A stretch of 11,089 nucleotides of DNA from Planctomycetota bacterium (GCA_025453315.1 JALOQQ010000022.1:1-11089), one strand, 5' to 3'; shown: positions 1-8,557, counted from the first letter of the stretch. Numbers and translations are program-made. The notes: generated from the sequence alone by a model not told the origin.

Positions 1-1
1 T

Positions 2-787
2 ATGGACCAAAATAACATTGAACAAATGAAAACAAATCATGACCACAATCATGACCATGGCATTGATAAAGAAATGCTTTGGCAAACTAAAGAGCCTATT
101 TTTCAACAAATAGAAAAGATGGGTTTTTCTGAATACGCTAATTCTTTACCAGAAATTGAGCAGGCCTTCGTTTTAAAAAACAAAGAAAACGCAACTGAAA
201 AAATTTCTTGTTGTTGTATTGACGAAGGAACTCCTTGGGGTAAACATTCAGCCGGTAGCGGCGTTTTATTATCTGATGAAGAATTAGCACAGTTTGTTAA
301 AGATTCTCAACTTACCTCTTTTCATTTGCACGGTGGTTGTGGTGCCAATAATCTTTATGCCAAAGAACATGGCCTATCTGTTGAAGAAGTGGAAAATTAT
401 CAAAGGGCCAGACTTTTGAAATTAGGTTTAAAAGAAGAGCCTTATATTTCTGAAGCTGAAATGAAGCGACCCAAAGGTTTTCACAGTGCTCGCCTTTCTT
501 ATTATGATGGGGTTGGCACTTTTAATTGGAATAACACCCAAGGCTTGCCAGAAGGCTTTATTATTACTAGAAATGGTCAAGAAAAAAAATCATCGCTTCA
601 TGATTTGTCTATTTCTTTAAGCATCGCTTTCGGTGACCATGGTTTTGGTGAAAAATTTACCCTGGAAAATCCTTATCATATCGTTATTACTGCTTCAAAC
701 CAAGAACAAGCTCAGGAATTAGAAAAGGAAGTTCTTGAAATAGTTGGCAATAATGATCGTGTTAAAGTAGAAACTTGGGTAAAGTAA
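2..787 (+). CDS. Putative carbonic-anhydrase-like metal-binding protein (uncharacterised family)
   Basis: A 261-residue soluble protein with no signal peptide or membrane segment. Residues 13-19 form a His/Asp-rich tail (HDHNHDH) that could bind metal. The core has a Cys run at 70-72 followed by I-D-E (72-75, CxD-like), then a Gly-rich stretch (AGSG, 84-87), then HLHGGCG (108-114), which contains HxxC (H110, C113). CxD plus HxxC is the zinc-ligand arrangement of beta-class carbonic anhydrases, and the GCG context also resembles zeta-class enzymes. The usual CxDxR arginine is not visible. A conserved-looking block at 157-173 (RPKGFHSAR, YYDGVG) and an acidic helical C-terminus follow. I infer a Zn2+-dependent protein, possibly a divergent carbonic anhydrase, but activity is unproven. 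The ATG lies one base from the window edge, so a longer N-terminus or a different start cannot be excluded. An intrinsic terminator follows, so it is not cotranscribed with the ATP synthase genes. Confidence 0.75.
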   Translation: MDQNNIEQMKTNHDHNHDHGIDKEMLWQTKEPIFQQIEKMGFSEYANSLPEIEQAFVLKNKENATEKISCCCIDEGTPWGKHSAGSGVLLSDEELAQFVKDSQLTSFHLHGGCGANNLYAKEHGLSVEEVENYQRARLLKLGLKEEPYISEAEMKRPKGFHSARLSYYDGVGTFNWNNTQGLPEGFIITRNGQEKKSSLHDLSISLSIAFGDHGFGEKFTLENPYHIVITASNQEQAQELEKEVLEIVGNNDRVKVETWVK

Positions 788-812
788 GCTAAAAAATACT
801 TAATTTTAGTAT

Positions 813-846
813 AAAAAGGTCCTTTAAAGACCTTTTTTGTTTTTTT
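813..846 (+). terminator. Intrinsic terminator after the carbonic-anhydrase-like gene
   Basis: Nine-base-pair stem, 813-821 (AAAAAGGTC) with 829-837 (GACCTTTTT), a 7-nt loop, and a T-rich tract running to 846. It separates the first gene from the ATP synthase promoter. Confidence 0.85.
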
Positions 847-888
847 AATTATTATTAAGTATTTTGTCAAATAAAATAAAAAAATATC

Positions 889-916
889 TTGACTTTTTCC
901 TTATTTCAGCTAAAAT
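889..916 (+). promoter_or_regulatory. Sigma70-type promoter of the ATP synthase operon
   Basis: TTGACT at 889-894 and TAAAAT at 911-916, separated by 16 nt. Transcription would start near 923 and give a leader of about 95 nt before atpZ. The same TTGACT -35 box recurs before the M23 peptidase gene (8558). This is the only good promoter between the upstream terminator and atpZ. Confidence 0.65.
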
Positions 917-951
917 GATAGTGATATTTGAATAATTTTAGCTTATATTAG

Positions 952-996
952 ATGTTGCGGAGGACAATTTTGCCCTTTTTTATTTTTTTTAAATAA
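952..996 (+). CDS. Possible 14-codon leader peptide in the atpZ 5' leader
   Basis: ATG at 952 opens a frame reading MLRRTILPFFIFFK and then TAA. Within it, GGAGG at 959-963 lies 6 nt before an in-frame TTG at 970, which would give an 8-residue peptide. A weak hairpin (961-966 with 971-976, one A-C mismatch) is followed by a T-rich run at 976-990 (T6-A-T8). The arrangement recalls a leader peptide with an attenuator, but the stem is poor and the peptide may be chance. It is recorded because this is the only perfect GGAGG I see upstream of a potential start in the window. Confidence 0.2.
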   Translation: MLRRTILPFFIFFK

Positions 997-1018
997 ATTT
1001 TAACTTGTTGATAACTAT

Positions 1019-1330
1019 ATGGAGAGTAATTTAGAAAAAAAAGCTTGGTGGCAAGAACCACTTAGAACCTTTTTCCGTCTCTCTACTTGGATTGTTTTTC
1101 CGGTAGTTATTGGCGCTTTAATTGGTAAATGGTTAGATAATAAATATCAAAGCGAACCAAAATGGTTTTTGATCATTATCGGCGTTTCGTTTGCTGTCTC
1201 CTTGCTTGGTTTAGTTCGTGGAACTCTACAGGAGTATAAAAAAATAGAAAAACAAAATCCTGTTTCCAAAATTGAAAAGGCAAGCCACGATTCAATCGAA
1301 AAGGAAAAAGAAAAAATAAATAATCTATAA
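1019..1330 (+). CDS. atpZ: AtpZ/AtpI-family ATP synthase accessory membrane protein
   Basis: A 103-residue membrane protein with two helices, about residues 21-39 and 48-67. The loop between them reads GALIGKWLDNKY..EPKWF, which matches the G-x-x-x-G-x-x-xD...PW pattern of the AtpZ/AtpI family (F0F1-ATPase gene 1). Members sit at the head of atp operons and are linked to c-ring assembly or Mg2+/Ca2+ supply for the complex. The C-terminal 30 residues are a Lys/Glu-rich tail that I expect to be cytoplasmic. Its place as first gene before atpB is the classic position. ATG is the only reasonable start, since TAA at 1001-1003 lies in frame upstream. There is no Shine-Dalgarno sequence: the ATG follows AACTAT. 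The next gene begins 84 nt later. Confidence 0.85.
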   Translation: MESNLEKKAWWQEPLRTFFRLSTWIVFPVVIGALIGKWLDNKYQSEPKWFLIIIGVSFAVSLLGLVRGTLQEYKKIEKQNPVSKIEKASHDSIEKEKEKINNL

Positions 1331-1414
1331 TATAGCTTTGGTGCTTATTAAATTTAAAAGCAAATAAAAATAATTTTTAAAATAAATCATTAGACTTAAA
1401 GAGTAAATTTATAT

Positions 1415-2371
1415 ATGTCTGTAGCTCAAGAGCAAATCAATATAACTGATAAGACAATGAATGAAAATTTATTGAATAATGATCAGGACGCTAAGGAAAC
1501 TGAAATTAAAACAATTGAAGAAAATCATTCTCAGTCTTTAGTGGAAAACAAATCTGAAACACATTCTGAAATTGTCCATGAAAACACCCTGTATGCCGAA
1601 ACAGTATTCAAAATCGGTAATTTCCCAGTAACCAACTCCTTATTAAATGTCTGGTTGACCGTTCTTATTGTTTTAGTATTAGTTTTTTCTTTAAAAGGTA
1701 AAATAAAGAAAGTTCCTCGTGGTATTCAAAATGGCTTAGAAATGATTATGGAAATGTTTTTAGACCTTTTTGATTTGATTACTGGTTCACGTAAAAAATC
1801 TTTAAAATTTCTACCTTTTGTTTTAAGTTTCTTTTTTTTCGTTTTGATTAATAATTGGTTAGGTTTAATTCCTGGAGTTGGTTCTATTGGTAAGGTTATT
1901 TCGGAACATGGTGAAAAAATATTTATTCCTTATTTCCGTGGTGGTACCGCAGATTTAAATACTACACTCGCTTTAGCTACTATCGGTGTTGTGGCTAGTC
2001 ATATTTTAGGAGTAATGGCAGTTGGTGCTTGGAATTATTTTAATCGTTTTATTAATATTAAAGTTTTTTTAGAAATTCCTAAAAAAATAATGAAGGATCC
2101 GGCTATTCTTTTAATTAATCCAATTAAGGCTTTTGTTAGTTTAATTGAAATTATTGGTGAATTAGCCAAGGTTGCCAGCTTATCTTTTCGTCTTTTTGGT
2201 AATATTTTTGCCGGTGAGGTATTACTGGCCTCAATGTCCGCTCTACTAGCTTTTGGTTTGCCCATTCCCTTTATGTTTTTAGAAGTTATTGTTGGTTTAA
2301 TTCAGGCTTTAATTTTTGCAGTTTTAATTTTAATATATTTGTCCATCAGCACTACTGCTGAGGAACATTAA
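1415..2371 (+). CDS. atpB: ATP synthase Fo subunit a
   Basis: The 318-residue integral membrane subunit a forms the two half-channels that deliver ions to the c-ring. The family signature is clear: TADLNTTLAL at 178-187, SLSFRLFGN at 255-263 containing the essential stator arginine (R259, equivalent to E. coli R210), AGEV with E268, and LIQALIF with Q297 (equivalent to E. coli Q252). About five to six hydrophobic helices span residues 75-312. The first roughly 55 residues are an acidic, Asn/Glu-rich, non-membrane extension that bacterial a subunits usually lack. ATG at 1457 (residue 15) is an alternative start and would shorten it only slightly. No Shine-Dalgarno is visible. The spacing to atpE is about 66 nt. 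Confidence 0.96.
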   Translation: MSVAQEQINITDKTMNENLLNNDQDAKETEIKTIEENHSQSLVENKSETHSEIVHENTLYAETVFKIGNFPVTNSLLNVWLTVLIVLVLVFSLKGKIKKVPRGIQNGLEMIMEMFLDLFDLITGSRKKSLKFLPFVLSFFFFVLINNWLGLIPGVGSIGKVISEHGEKIFIPYFRGGTADLNTTLALATIGVVASHILGVMAVGAWNYFNRFINIKVFLEIPKKIMKDPAILLINPIKAFVSLIEIIGELAKVASLSFRLFGNIFAGEVLLASMSALLAFGLPIPFMFLEVIVGLIQALIFAVLILIYLSISTTAEEH

Positions 2372-2404
2372 AAAAACCAAATTTATTTTATTAGCGCAAT
2401 TTAG

Positions 2405-2650
<246 letters not shown>

Positions 2651-2662
2651 TAGTTTGACGAT

Positions 2663-2692
2663 TTGCCTTAACGTTTTTAACGTTCAAGGCAA
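2663..2692 (+). other. Strong RNA hairpin in the atpE-atpF gap
   Basis: A 13-bp stem: 2663-2675 (TTGCCTTAACGTT) pairs with 2679-2692, with one bulged C at 2685 and a TTT loop. It starts 12 nt after the atpE stop. No T tract follows (GGGTGAG), so it is unlikely to terminate transcription. A role as an mRNA processing or 3'-stabilising element that favours c-subunit output is inferred. Confidence 0.7.
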
Positions 2693-2701
2693 GGGTGAGA
2701 T

Positions 2702-2759
2702 TATTATTTTAGAGAAAATAATATAAGCTTTGATTAAATGATGGCTTTAATTATTTTCT
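2702..2759 (+). other. Mutually exclusive AT hairpins upstream of atpF
   Basis: Stem A pairs 2703-2710 (ATTATTTT) with 2715-2722 (AAAATAAT) around an AGAG loop. Stem B pairs 2713-2722 (AGAAAATAAT) with 2750-2759 (ATTATTTTCT) and extends inward with AAGC 2725-2728 to GCTT 2744-2747. Both use 2715-2722, so only one can form at a time. Stem B ends 9 nt before the atpF ATG and could influence its translation. The pairing is visible; function is inferred. Confidence 0.4.
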
Positions 2760-2768
2760 GATATATTT

Positions 2769-3266
2769 ATGGATTCTTTAATTTCTATTTTTCACATTGA
2801 TGTAAAAATACTTTTAGCCCAAATTGTTAATTTTGGCATCGTTTTTTTTGTGTTATACAAGTTTGCCTTTAAGCCTTTAGCCAAGGTCATGCAAGAGAGA
2901 ACTAATAAAATTGAAAAAAGTTTAGAAGAAGCTAAAGAGATTGAAGAGAAATTAAGTTTAACCGAACAGGAAAGGAAAGAAATTTTAGCCCAAGCCAAAA
3001 AAGACGCTTTAGCTATTGTAGAAGAAGCTAACAAAAACGCTGAAACTAATCGTCAGAAGACTGTTGAAAAAACTAAAGAAGAGATTGTTTTAGTTATTAA
3101 AGCTGAAAAAGAAAAGATTAAGAAGGAACATGATGAAACTTTTGTTGAATTAAAAAAAGAAATGGTTGATTTAGTAATGTTGGCGGTTGAGAAAATAATT
3201 AAGGAGAAATTAGATAGTGCTAAGGATAAGGAGCTTATTCAATCAGCTCTCAATCAAAAGGATTAA
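2769..3266 (+). CDS. atpF: ATP synthase Fo subunit b (peripheral stalk)
   Basis: A 165-residue subunit that dimerises to form the stator stalk linking subunit a to the delta subunit and the alpha3beta3 head. One N-terminal membrane helix (about residues 10-32, with LLAQIVNFGIVFFVLYKF) is followed by the conserved FKPL..VM.ER junction at 34-44. A long charged, heptad-like helix rich in Glu, Lys and Ala then runs to the C-terminus. Length and layout match a standard b subunit (E. coli 156 residues). There is one copy only and no b' paralogue, so a homodimer is expected. The start lacks a Shine-Dalgarno sequence and is preceded by possible alternative hairpins. It ends 5 nt before atpH. Confidence 0.94.
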   Translation: MDSLISIFHIDVKILLAQIVNFGIVFFVLYKFAFKPLAKVMQERTNKIEKSLEEAKEIEEKLSLTEQERKEILAQAKKDALAIVEEANKNAETNRQKTVEKTKEEIVLVIKAEKEKIKKEHDETFVELKKEMVDLVMLAVEKIIKEKLDSAKDKELIQSALNQKD

Positions 3267-3271
3267 TTTTT

Positions 3272-3673
3272 ATGAAGATTACTACCAAACAATACGCTCA
3301 AGCTCTTTTTGAAGCAGTTATTGATAAAACCGAAAGCGAAATTAAACCGCTAATTGTGAGATTTGTAAAAATATTATACGAAGCCCATCTTTTAAATAAA
3401 GCTAAAGAGATTGGTGAAAAATTTGTAGAAATTTTTGAAAAAAGACAAGGGGAGTTAAGTGTTACTTTAACTAGTGCCCACGCTTTTAGTGAGGAATTAA
3501 ATAAAGAAATTATTTCTTATGTTAAAAGAAAAAGTGGTCGCAATAATATTGAATTAAAGGAAAATGTTGATGCTAATATTTTAGGTGGTTTTATTTTACA
3601 ATATGATAATAAAATAATTGAAGCCAGCACTAAAAAAGAATTAATAAAAATGCGTAACGCTTTAAAAAAATAA
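3272..3673 (+). CDS. atpH: ATP synthase F1 subunit delta (short form)
   Basis: The delta subunit (OSCP equivalent) joins the top of the F1 head to the b stalk. At 133 residues it is about 45 shorter than E. coli delta (177). The N-terminus begins with the usual YAQALFEA helix (8-15), and the C-terminus carries the conserved end block VDANILGGFILQYDNKIIEAS (99-119) followed by a helix LIKMRNALKK. The shortening therefore lies in the middle, in the N-terminal helical bundle region. The start ATG has a weak AAGGA at 3258-3262, one of the few purine-rich sites in the operon. It is tightly coupled to atpF (5-nt gap) and sits 30 nt before atpA, in the canonical b-delta-alpha order. Confidence 0.9.
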   Translation: MKITTKQYAQALFEAVIDKTESEIKPLIVRFVKILYEAHLLNKAKEIGEKFVEIFEKRQGELSVTLTSAHAFSEELNKEIISYVKRKSGRNNIELKENVDANILGGFILQYDNKIIEASTKKELIKMRNALKK

Positions 3674-3703
3674 ATTAATTAATTAATAATTCATTATATC
3701 TAT

Positions 3704-5227
3704 ATGTCTAGCATGAAAGATTACATTATCGAGCAGTTGAAGGCCCAAATTGCCGATTTTAAAATGGAAATAAAAGAGCAGAATGTCGGCCGTGTTTTAA
3801 AGGTTTCTGATGGTATTGCTTTAATTTCGGGTCTTTCCGAAGTGATGATGTCGGAAATTTTATTGTTTAAATCTAAGGGTGAGGAAGTAGTTGGTGTAGC
3901 TTTAAATTTGGAAGAAGAAATTGTTGGTTCAATTATTTTAGGTGATTATTCTTTAATTAAAGAAGGTGATGAGGTAGTTTGTACAAAAAGAATTTTGGAA
4001 GTACCAGTTGGTGATTCTTTAGTTGGCAGAGTAGTTAATCCTTTAGGAGAAGCTTTGGATGGTAAAGGACAAATTAAAGCTGAAAAATATTATCCCGTAG
4101 AGAAAATTGCTCCCGGTGTTATTACTCGCGAATCAGTAAGACAACCAGTGCAAACTGGTATTAAAGCAGTTGACGCTATGATTCCAATAGGTCGTGGTCA
4201 ACGCGAACTTATTATTGGCGATCGTCAATTAGGAAAAACGGCTTTAGCTATTGATGCCATTATTAACCAAAAAGGACAGAACATGAAATGTATTTATGTT
4301 GCTATTGGTCAGAAAGAATCTAAGGTTGCTAACATCGTTGCTAAATTAGAAGAAGCAGGTGCTATGGCTTATACCACTATCGTTTTAGCCGGAGCTTCTT
4401 GCCCAGCCTCTTTATTATATATTGCTCCTTATGCTGGCTGTGCTATTGCTGAGTATTTCTTAGATAAGGGTGAAGATGTTTTAATTGTTTATGATGATTT
4501 ATCTAAACACGCCGTGGCTTATAGAGAAATATCTTTATTATTAAAACGTGCTCCGGGACGTGAAGCTTATCCGGGTGATGTTTTTTATTTACATTCTCGT
4601 TTATTAGAGAGAGCTTGTAAGTTAAGCAAAGAATATGGTGGTGGTTCTATTACGGCCCTACCTATTATTGAAACTCAGGCCGGCGATGTTTCAGCTTATA
4701 TTCCTACCAACGTTATTTCTATTACTGATGGTCAAATTTATTTAGAGCCAACTTTATTTTATCAGGGTAATCGTCCAGCGGTTAACGCTGGTTTATCAGT
4801 TTCCCGTGTTGGTTCTTCAGCACAAATTAAGGCTATGAAAAAAGTAGCTGGAAAAATGCGTTTAGAGGCTGCTCAATACAGAGAATTAGCTGCCTTTGCT
4901 CAATTTGGCTCGGATCTTGATGAAGAAACTAGAATAAAATTGGAACGCGGTAAGCGTTTGTATGAAATATTTAAACAAGATCAGTATGCCCCACTTTCGG
5001 TAGCTAATCAGGTTATTATTTATTACGCTTTAATTAATGGTTTAACTGACAATATTCCAGTAGAAAAAATTAGAGAATTTGAAAAAGGATTAAATAATTA
5101 TGCTGAATTAAATAATGAGGCAGTGGCCTTAATTAACGAAAAGAAAGATTTGGACCCAGAGGTTGAAGAAAAAATCGTTAAGTTAGTTAATGATTATAAA
5201 AGTACTTTAGATTATTTAATAGTCTAG
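3704..5227 (+). CDS. atpA: ATP synthase F1 subunit alpha
   Basis: The 507-residue non-catalytic nucleotide-binding subunit of the alpha3beta3 hexamer. The P-loop reads GDRQLGKT (172-179), with Leu where most alphas have Thr (GDRQTGKT). The arginine finger lies in [11 protein letters not shown]368 (E. coli alphaR373). The [21 protein letters not shown] region (328-348) is fully conserved in type. An N-terminal beta-barrel domain (about 25-95) and C-terminal helical domain (about 380-507) are present, and the length is typical. The ATG at 3704 has no Shine-Dalgarno; a second in-frame ATG at 3713 would remove three residues. A 13-bp motif just upstream (3687-3699) is repeated before atpG. The gene ends in TAG. 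Confidence 0.98.
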   Translation: MSSMKDYIIEQLKAQIADFKMEIKEQNVGRVLKVSDGIALISGLSEVMMSEILLFKSKGEEVVGVALNLEEEIVGSIILGDYSLIKEGDEVVCTKRILEVPVGDSLVGRVVNPLGEALDGKGQIKAEKYYPVEKIAPGVITRESVRQPVQTGIKAVDAMIPIGRGQRELIIGDRQLGKTALAIDAIINQKGQNMKCIYVAIGQKESKVANIVAKLEEAGAMAYTTIVLAGASCPASLLYIAPYAGCAIAEYFLDKGEDVLIVYDDLSKHAVAYREISLLLKRAPGREAYPGDVFYLHSRLLERACKLSKEYGGGSITALPIIETQAGDVSAYIPTNVISITDGQIYLEPTLFYQGNRPAVNAGLSVSRVGSSAQIKAMKKVAGKMRLEAAQYRELAAFAQFGSDLDEETRIKLERGKRLYEIFKQDQYAPLSVANQVIIYYALINGLTDNIPVEKIREFEKGLNNYAELNNEAVALINEKKDLDPEVEEKIVKLVNDYKSTLDYLIV

Positions 5228-5303
5228 TTTATTTAAGTGATCGAGTTATTTATATAAGTATAATTTTGTTAAACAAATTTATTAGTTAGAAGTAATTCAT
5301 TAT

Positions 5304-6278
5304 ATGGCTAAGACAAAAGACATTTCCCGTCGCATTAAGTCGATTAATAATACTAAAAAAATTACCAAAGCCATGGAAATGGTGGCGGCAGTTAAAATGC
5401 GTAAAGCGGTTGAAGCAGTACTCGCTACCAGAACTTATTCCAATTTAAGCTGGGAGTTAATTTTGAATTTGGCCAAAATGTCTCAGTTAAACGGTAGCGC
5501 TACCCATCCTCTTTTAGTTAAAAGAACAAAGGCTAAAAAAGTAGCTATAATTTTAATTACTTCTAATCGTGGTTTATGTGGCAGTCTTAATGCCTCCGTA
5601 ATAATGAAAGCCAAAGAATCTTTAGAAAAGCATCATATTATTGATAATCAAGAAGTGGAAAATTCTTTTATTTTAATTGGTAAAAAGGGTGAAATTTTTT
5701 ATAACTATAAAGGAGCCAAGGTAATTGCTGAATTTCCTAAGGCCGACATTATTACTAGTACTGAAGAAATTATTCCCGTAGCTAAATTGGTAATTGAAGA
5801 TTATTTAGCCAGCAAATACGATAAAGTATTTTTAGCTTATACTGATTTTATTAATCCAGCCAAACAAGTACCACGTGTTAAACAATTATTGCCAGTTGAT
5901 ATTGAAAGCGAAGATAAATATTTAGGTGTTGTTGGAAAGAGCGCACAAGTTGGAGTTACTAAAGAATTTATTGAATATAAAGAAGAAAAACATTTACATT
6001 CCGGTAAATATGTTCATGAATACACTTTCGAGCCTAATCCCCAAGAAGTTTTAGATATGATTATTCCTAGATTAATTGAAATTCAGTTATATCAAGCACT
6101 ATTAGAATCTACTGCTTCAGAGCATAGCGCTAGAATGACCGCCATGCATCAAGCCACTGAGTCGGCAAATGATATGGTTAATGAACTAACTTTATTTTAT
6201 AATAAAGCTAGACAAGCCGGTATTACTGCTGAAATTGCTGAAATTAGTGCTGGAGCTAATGCTTTAGCTGAGGTCTAG
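5304..6278 (+). CDS. atpG: ATP synthase F1 subunit gamma (rotor shaft)
   Basis: A 324-residue central stalk protein that turns inside alpha3beta3. The N-terminal coiled-coil helix starts with the family motif ISRRIKSINNTKKITKAMEMV (7-27), the Rossmann-like middle contains SNRGLCGSLN (87-96), and the C-terminal helix ends with ITAEIAEISAGANAL (307-321), which packs against the first helix. It is about 37 residues longer than E. coli gamma (287), with the excess mostly around 195-240 (charged KYLGVVG to EEKHLHS segment). The start ATG overlaps a 13-bp motif also found before atpA and lacks a Shine-Dalgarno. It is the last gene of the first part of the operon; a minus-strand gene follows before atpD. 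Confidence 0.97.
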   Translation: MAKTKDISRRIKSINNTKKITKAMEMVAAVKMRKAVEAVLATRTYSNLSWELILNLAKMSQLNGSATHPLLVKRTKAKKVAIILITSNRGLCGSLNASVIMKAKESLEKHHIIDNQEVENSFILIGKKGEIFYNYKGAKVIAEFPKADIITSTEEIIPVAKLVIEDYLASKYDKVFLAYTDFINPAKQVPRVKQLLPVDIESEDKYLGVVGKSAQVGVTKEFIEYKEEKHLHSGKYVHEYTFEPNPQEVLDMIIPRLIEIQLYQALLESTASEHSARMTAMHQATESANDMVNELTLFYNKARQAGITAEIAEISAGANALAEV

Positions 6279-6290
6279 TTCTTTTTTATA

Positions 6291-6318
6291 AAAAAAGAAG
6301 CCACCATTTGATGACTTC
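6291..6318 (-). terminator. Minus-strand intrinsic terminator of the 66-residue gene
   Basis: Read on the minus strand, GAAGTCATC-AAAT-GGTGGCTTC forms a 9-bp stem with two G-U pairs and is followed by TTTTTT (plus-strand A run 6291-6296). On the plus strand the two G-U pairs become A-C mismatches, so the signal is directional and works best for minus-strand transcripts. A separate A/T hairpin, 6279-6287 with 6291-6299, borders the atpG stop. Confidence 0.8.
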
Positions 6319-6344
6319 AAAATTTTTTTACCTTATTATACGGG

Positions 6345-6545
6345 TTATATTTTTACTTTTACTCTAGTTTTGATAGTAAAAACTAAACCCATTCCAGTAA
6401 TAAGCATTATAGCCCCAATAAAGTAGTTTATTTCATGGTCTATATACTTTGAAGTATAACCACTAATAAGGGCAAGAATGCCAAATAAAATGAGACAACT
6501 GGGCAATAAATAAAGCAATCTTTTTTCTTTACGTTTTAGTATCAT
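6345..6545 (-). CDS. Small two-helix membrane protein of unknown function, inside the atp operon
   Basis: A 66-residue protein on the opposite strand to all its neighbours, lying in the 370-nt atpG-atpD gap. It opens with a basic segment (MILKRKEKR), followed by helix 1 (about 10-29, with PSCLILFGILALISGY), a short charged loop (TSKYIDHEIN) and helix 2 (about 41-58, YFIGAIMLITGMGLVFTI), and ends with basic KTRVKVKI. By the positive-inside rule both ends should be cytoplasmic. I do not recognise the family. Its reality is supported by context: a consensus promoter at 6586-6614 and a directional terminator at 6291-6318. It could be an ATP synthase assembly or regulatory factor or an unrelated insertion; nothing in the sequence decides this. 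No Shine-Dalgarno precedes the ATG. Confidence 0.7.
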   Translation of the reverse strand: MILKRKEKRLLYLLPSCLILFGILALISGYTSKYIDHEINYFIGAIMLITGMGLVFTIKTRVKVKI

Positions 6546-6585
6546 AATTAAACTATTAAGTTGTTATTAAATTGTAATGAAAATA

Positions 6586-6614
6586 ATTATAATATAAATT
6601 AATTAATTTGTCAA
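6586..6614 (-). promoter_or_regulatory. Perfect consensus sigma70 promoter for the minus-strand small gene
   Basis: On the minus strand, TTGACA (6614-6609), a 17-nt spacer and TATAAT (6591-6586): consensus at all twelve positions and at spacer length. The expected start is near 6579, about 34 nt before the ATG at 6545. It points away from atpD. Confidence 0.8.
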
Positions 6615-6636
6615 TAAATAAAATAAATAATATATA
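6608..6636 (+). promoter_or_regulatory. Possible weak forward promoter for atpD-atpC
   Basis: TTGTCA at 6608-6613, a 17-nt spacer and TATATA at 6631-6636. This overlaps the -35 box of the divergent minus-strand promoter and would start near 6643, only about 6 nt before the atpD ATG, giving a nearly leaderless mRNA. The -10 box lacks the key final T, and the whole region is AT-rich, so chance is plausible. Confidence 0.25.
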
Positions 6637-6642
6637 TAATAA

Positions 6643-8075
<1,433 letters not shown>

Positions 8076-8076
<1 letters not shown>

Positions 8077-8519
8077 TGGCTAATGAAAAGAAAACAATTA
8101 AATTTGAAATCGTTACTCCCGAACGCTTAGTTTTACGCGAAGAAATTTTACAGATTACTGTTCCGACTCAAGAAGGAGAAATTACGGTTTTACCAGAACA
8201 TATTCCCTTGGTTTCCATTTTAAAGCCAGGTGTTATTGAGGTTAAGCGAGAAGGGAAGCCAAATGAAATAATGTTTGTCTCCGGTGGTTTTATCGAAGTG
8301 CAAAAAGATAAAATAGTTATTTTAGCCGACTCAGCTGAACGTGGTCATGAATTGGATGAAAAACAAATTGAAGAAGCAAAGGCAAAGGCAGAAGATTTAA
8401 AGAATAAATCTAAACATTTAGATAATGTTGAGTTTACTAAAATAGCCTCTCTCTTAGAAAGAGAATTGGCTCGCTCTCAAGCTTTTAAGCGTTGGAAAAA
8501 AATTAGTAATATCAATTAA
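8076..8519 (+). CDS. atpC: ATP synthase F1 subunit epsilon
   Basis: A 147-residue subunit that binds gamma and the c-ring and can brake ATP hydrolysis. The N-terminal beta-sandwich is recognisable: FEIVTPERLVL (10-20), TVPTQEGEITVLPEHIPLVSIL (28-49) and FVSGGFIEVQKDKIVILAD (68-86). The C-terminal two-helix domain (about 91-145, Glu/Lys/Ala-rich) is full length, so the inhibitory extended conformation seen in other bacteria is possible here. The reading frame extends to a TTG at 8058, but those six codons are the duplicated atpD tail, so ATG 8076 is preferred. It is the last ATP synthase gene. No convincing GC-containing terminator follows, only an A/T stem at 8497-8525. Confidence 0.95.
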
Positions 8520-8557
8520 TTTTTTGGCTTATCTTAAATATTTTTTTTGTATTATAG

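Noticed and set aside
2035..2265. Minus-strand ORF of 76 codons inside atpB
   Set aside because: Lies wholly within a strongly conserved part of atpB; composition reflects the antisense of that gene and no promoter or family motif is seen.
2792..3034. Minus-strand ORF of 80 codons inside atpF
   Set aside because: Antisense shadow of the Lys/Glu-rich b-subunit helix.
5259..5264. TATAAT in the atpA-atpG gap as an internal promoter
   Set aside because: No -35-like sequence at a suitable distance (AAGTGA at 17 nt); AT-rich gap makes a chance match likely.
8497..8525. A/T stem at the end of atpC as the operon terminator
   Set aside because: Nine A-T pairs only, and the stem overlaps the last codons and stop; too weak to call.
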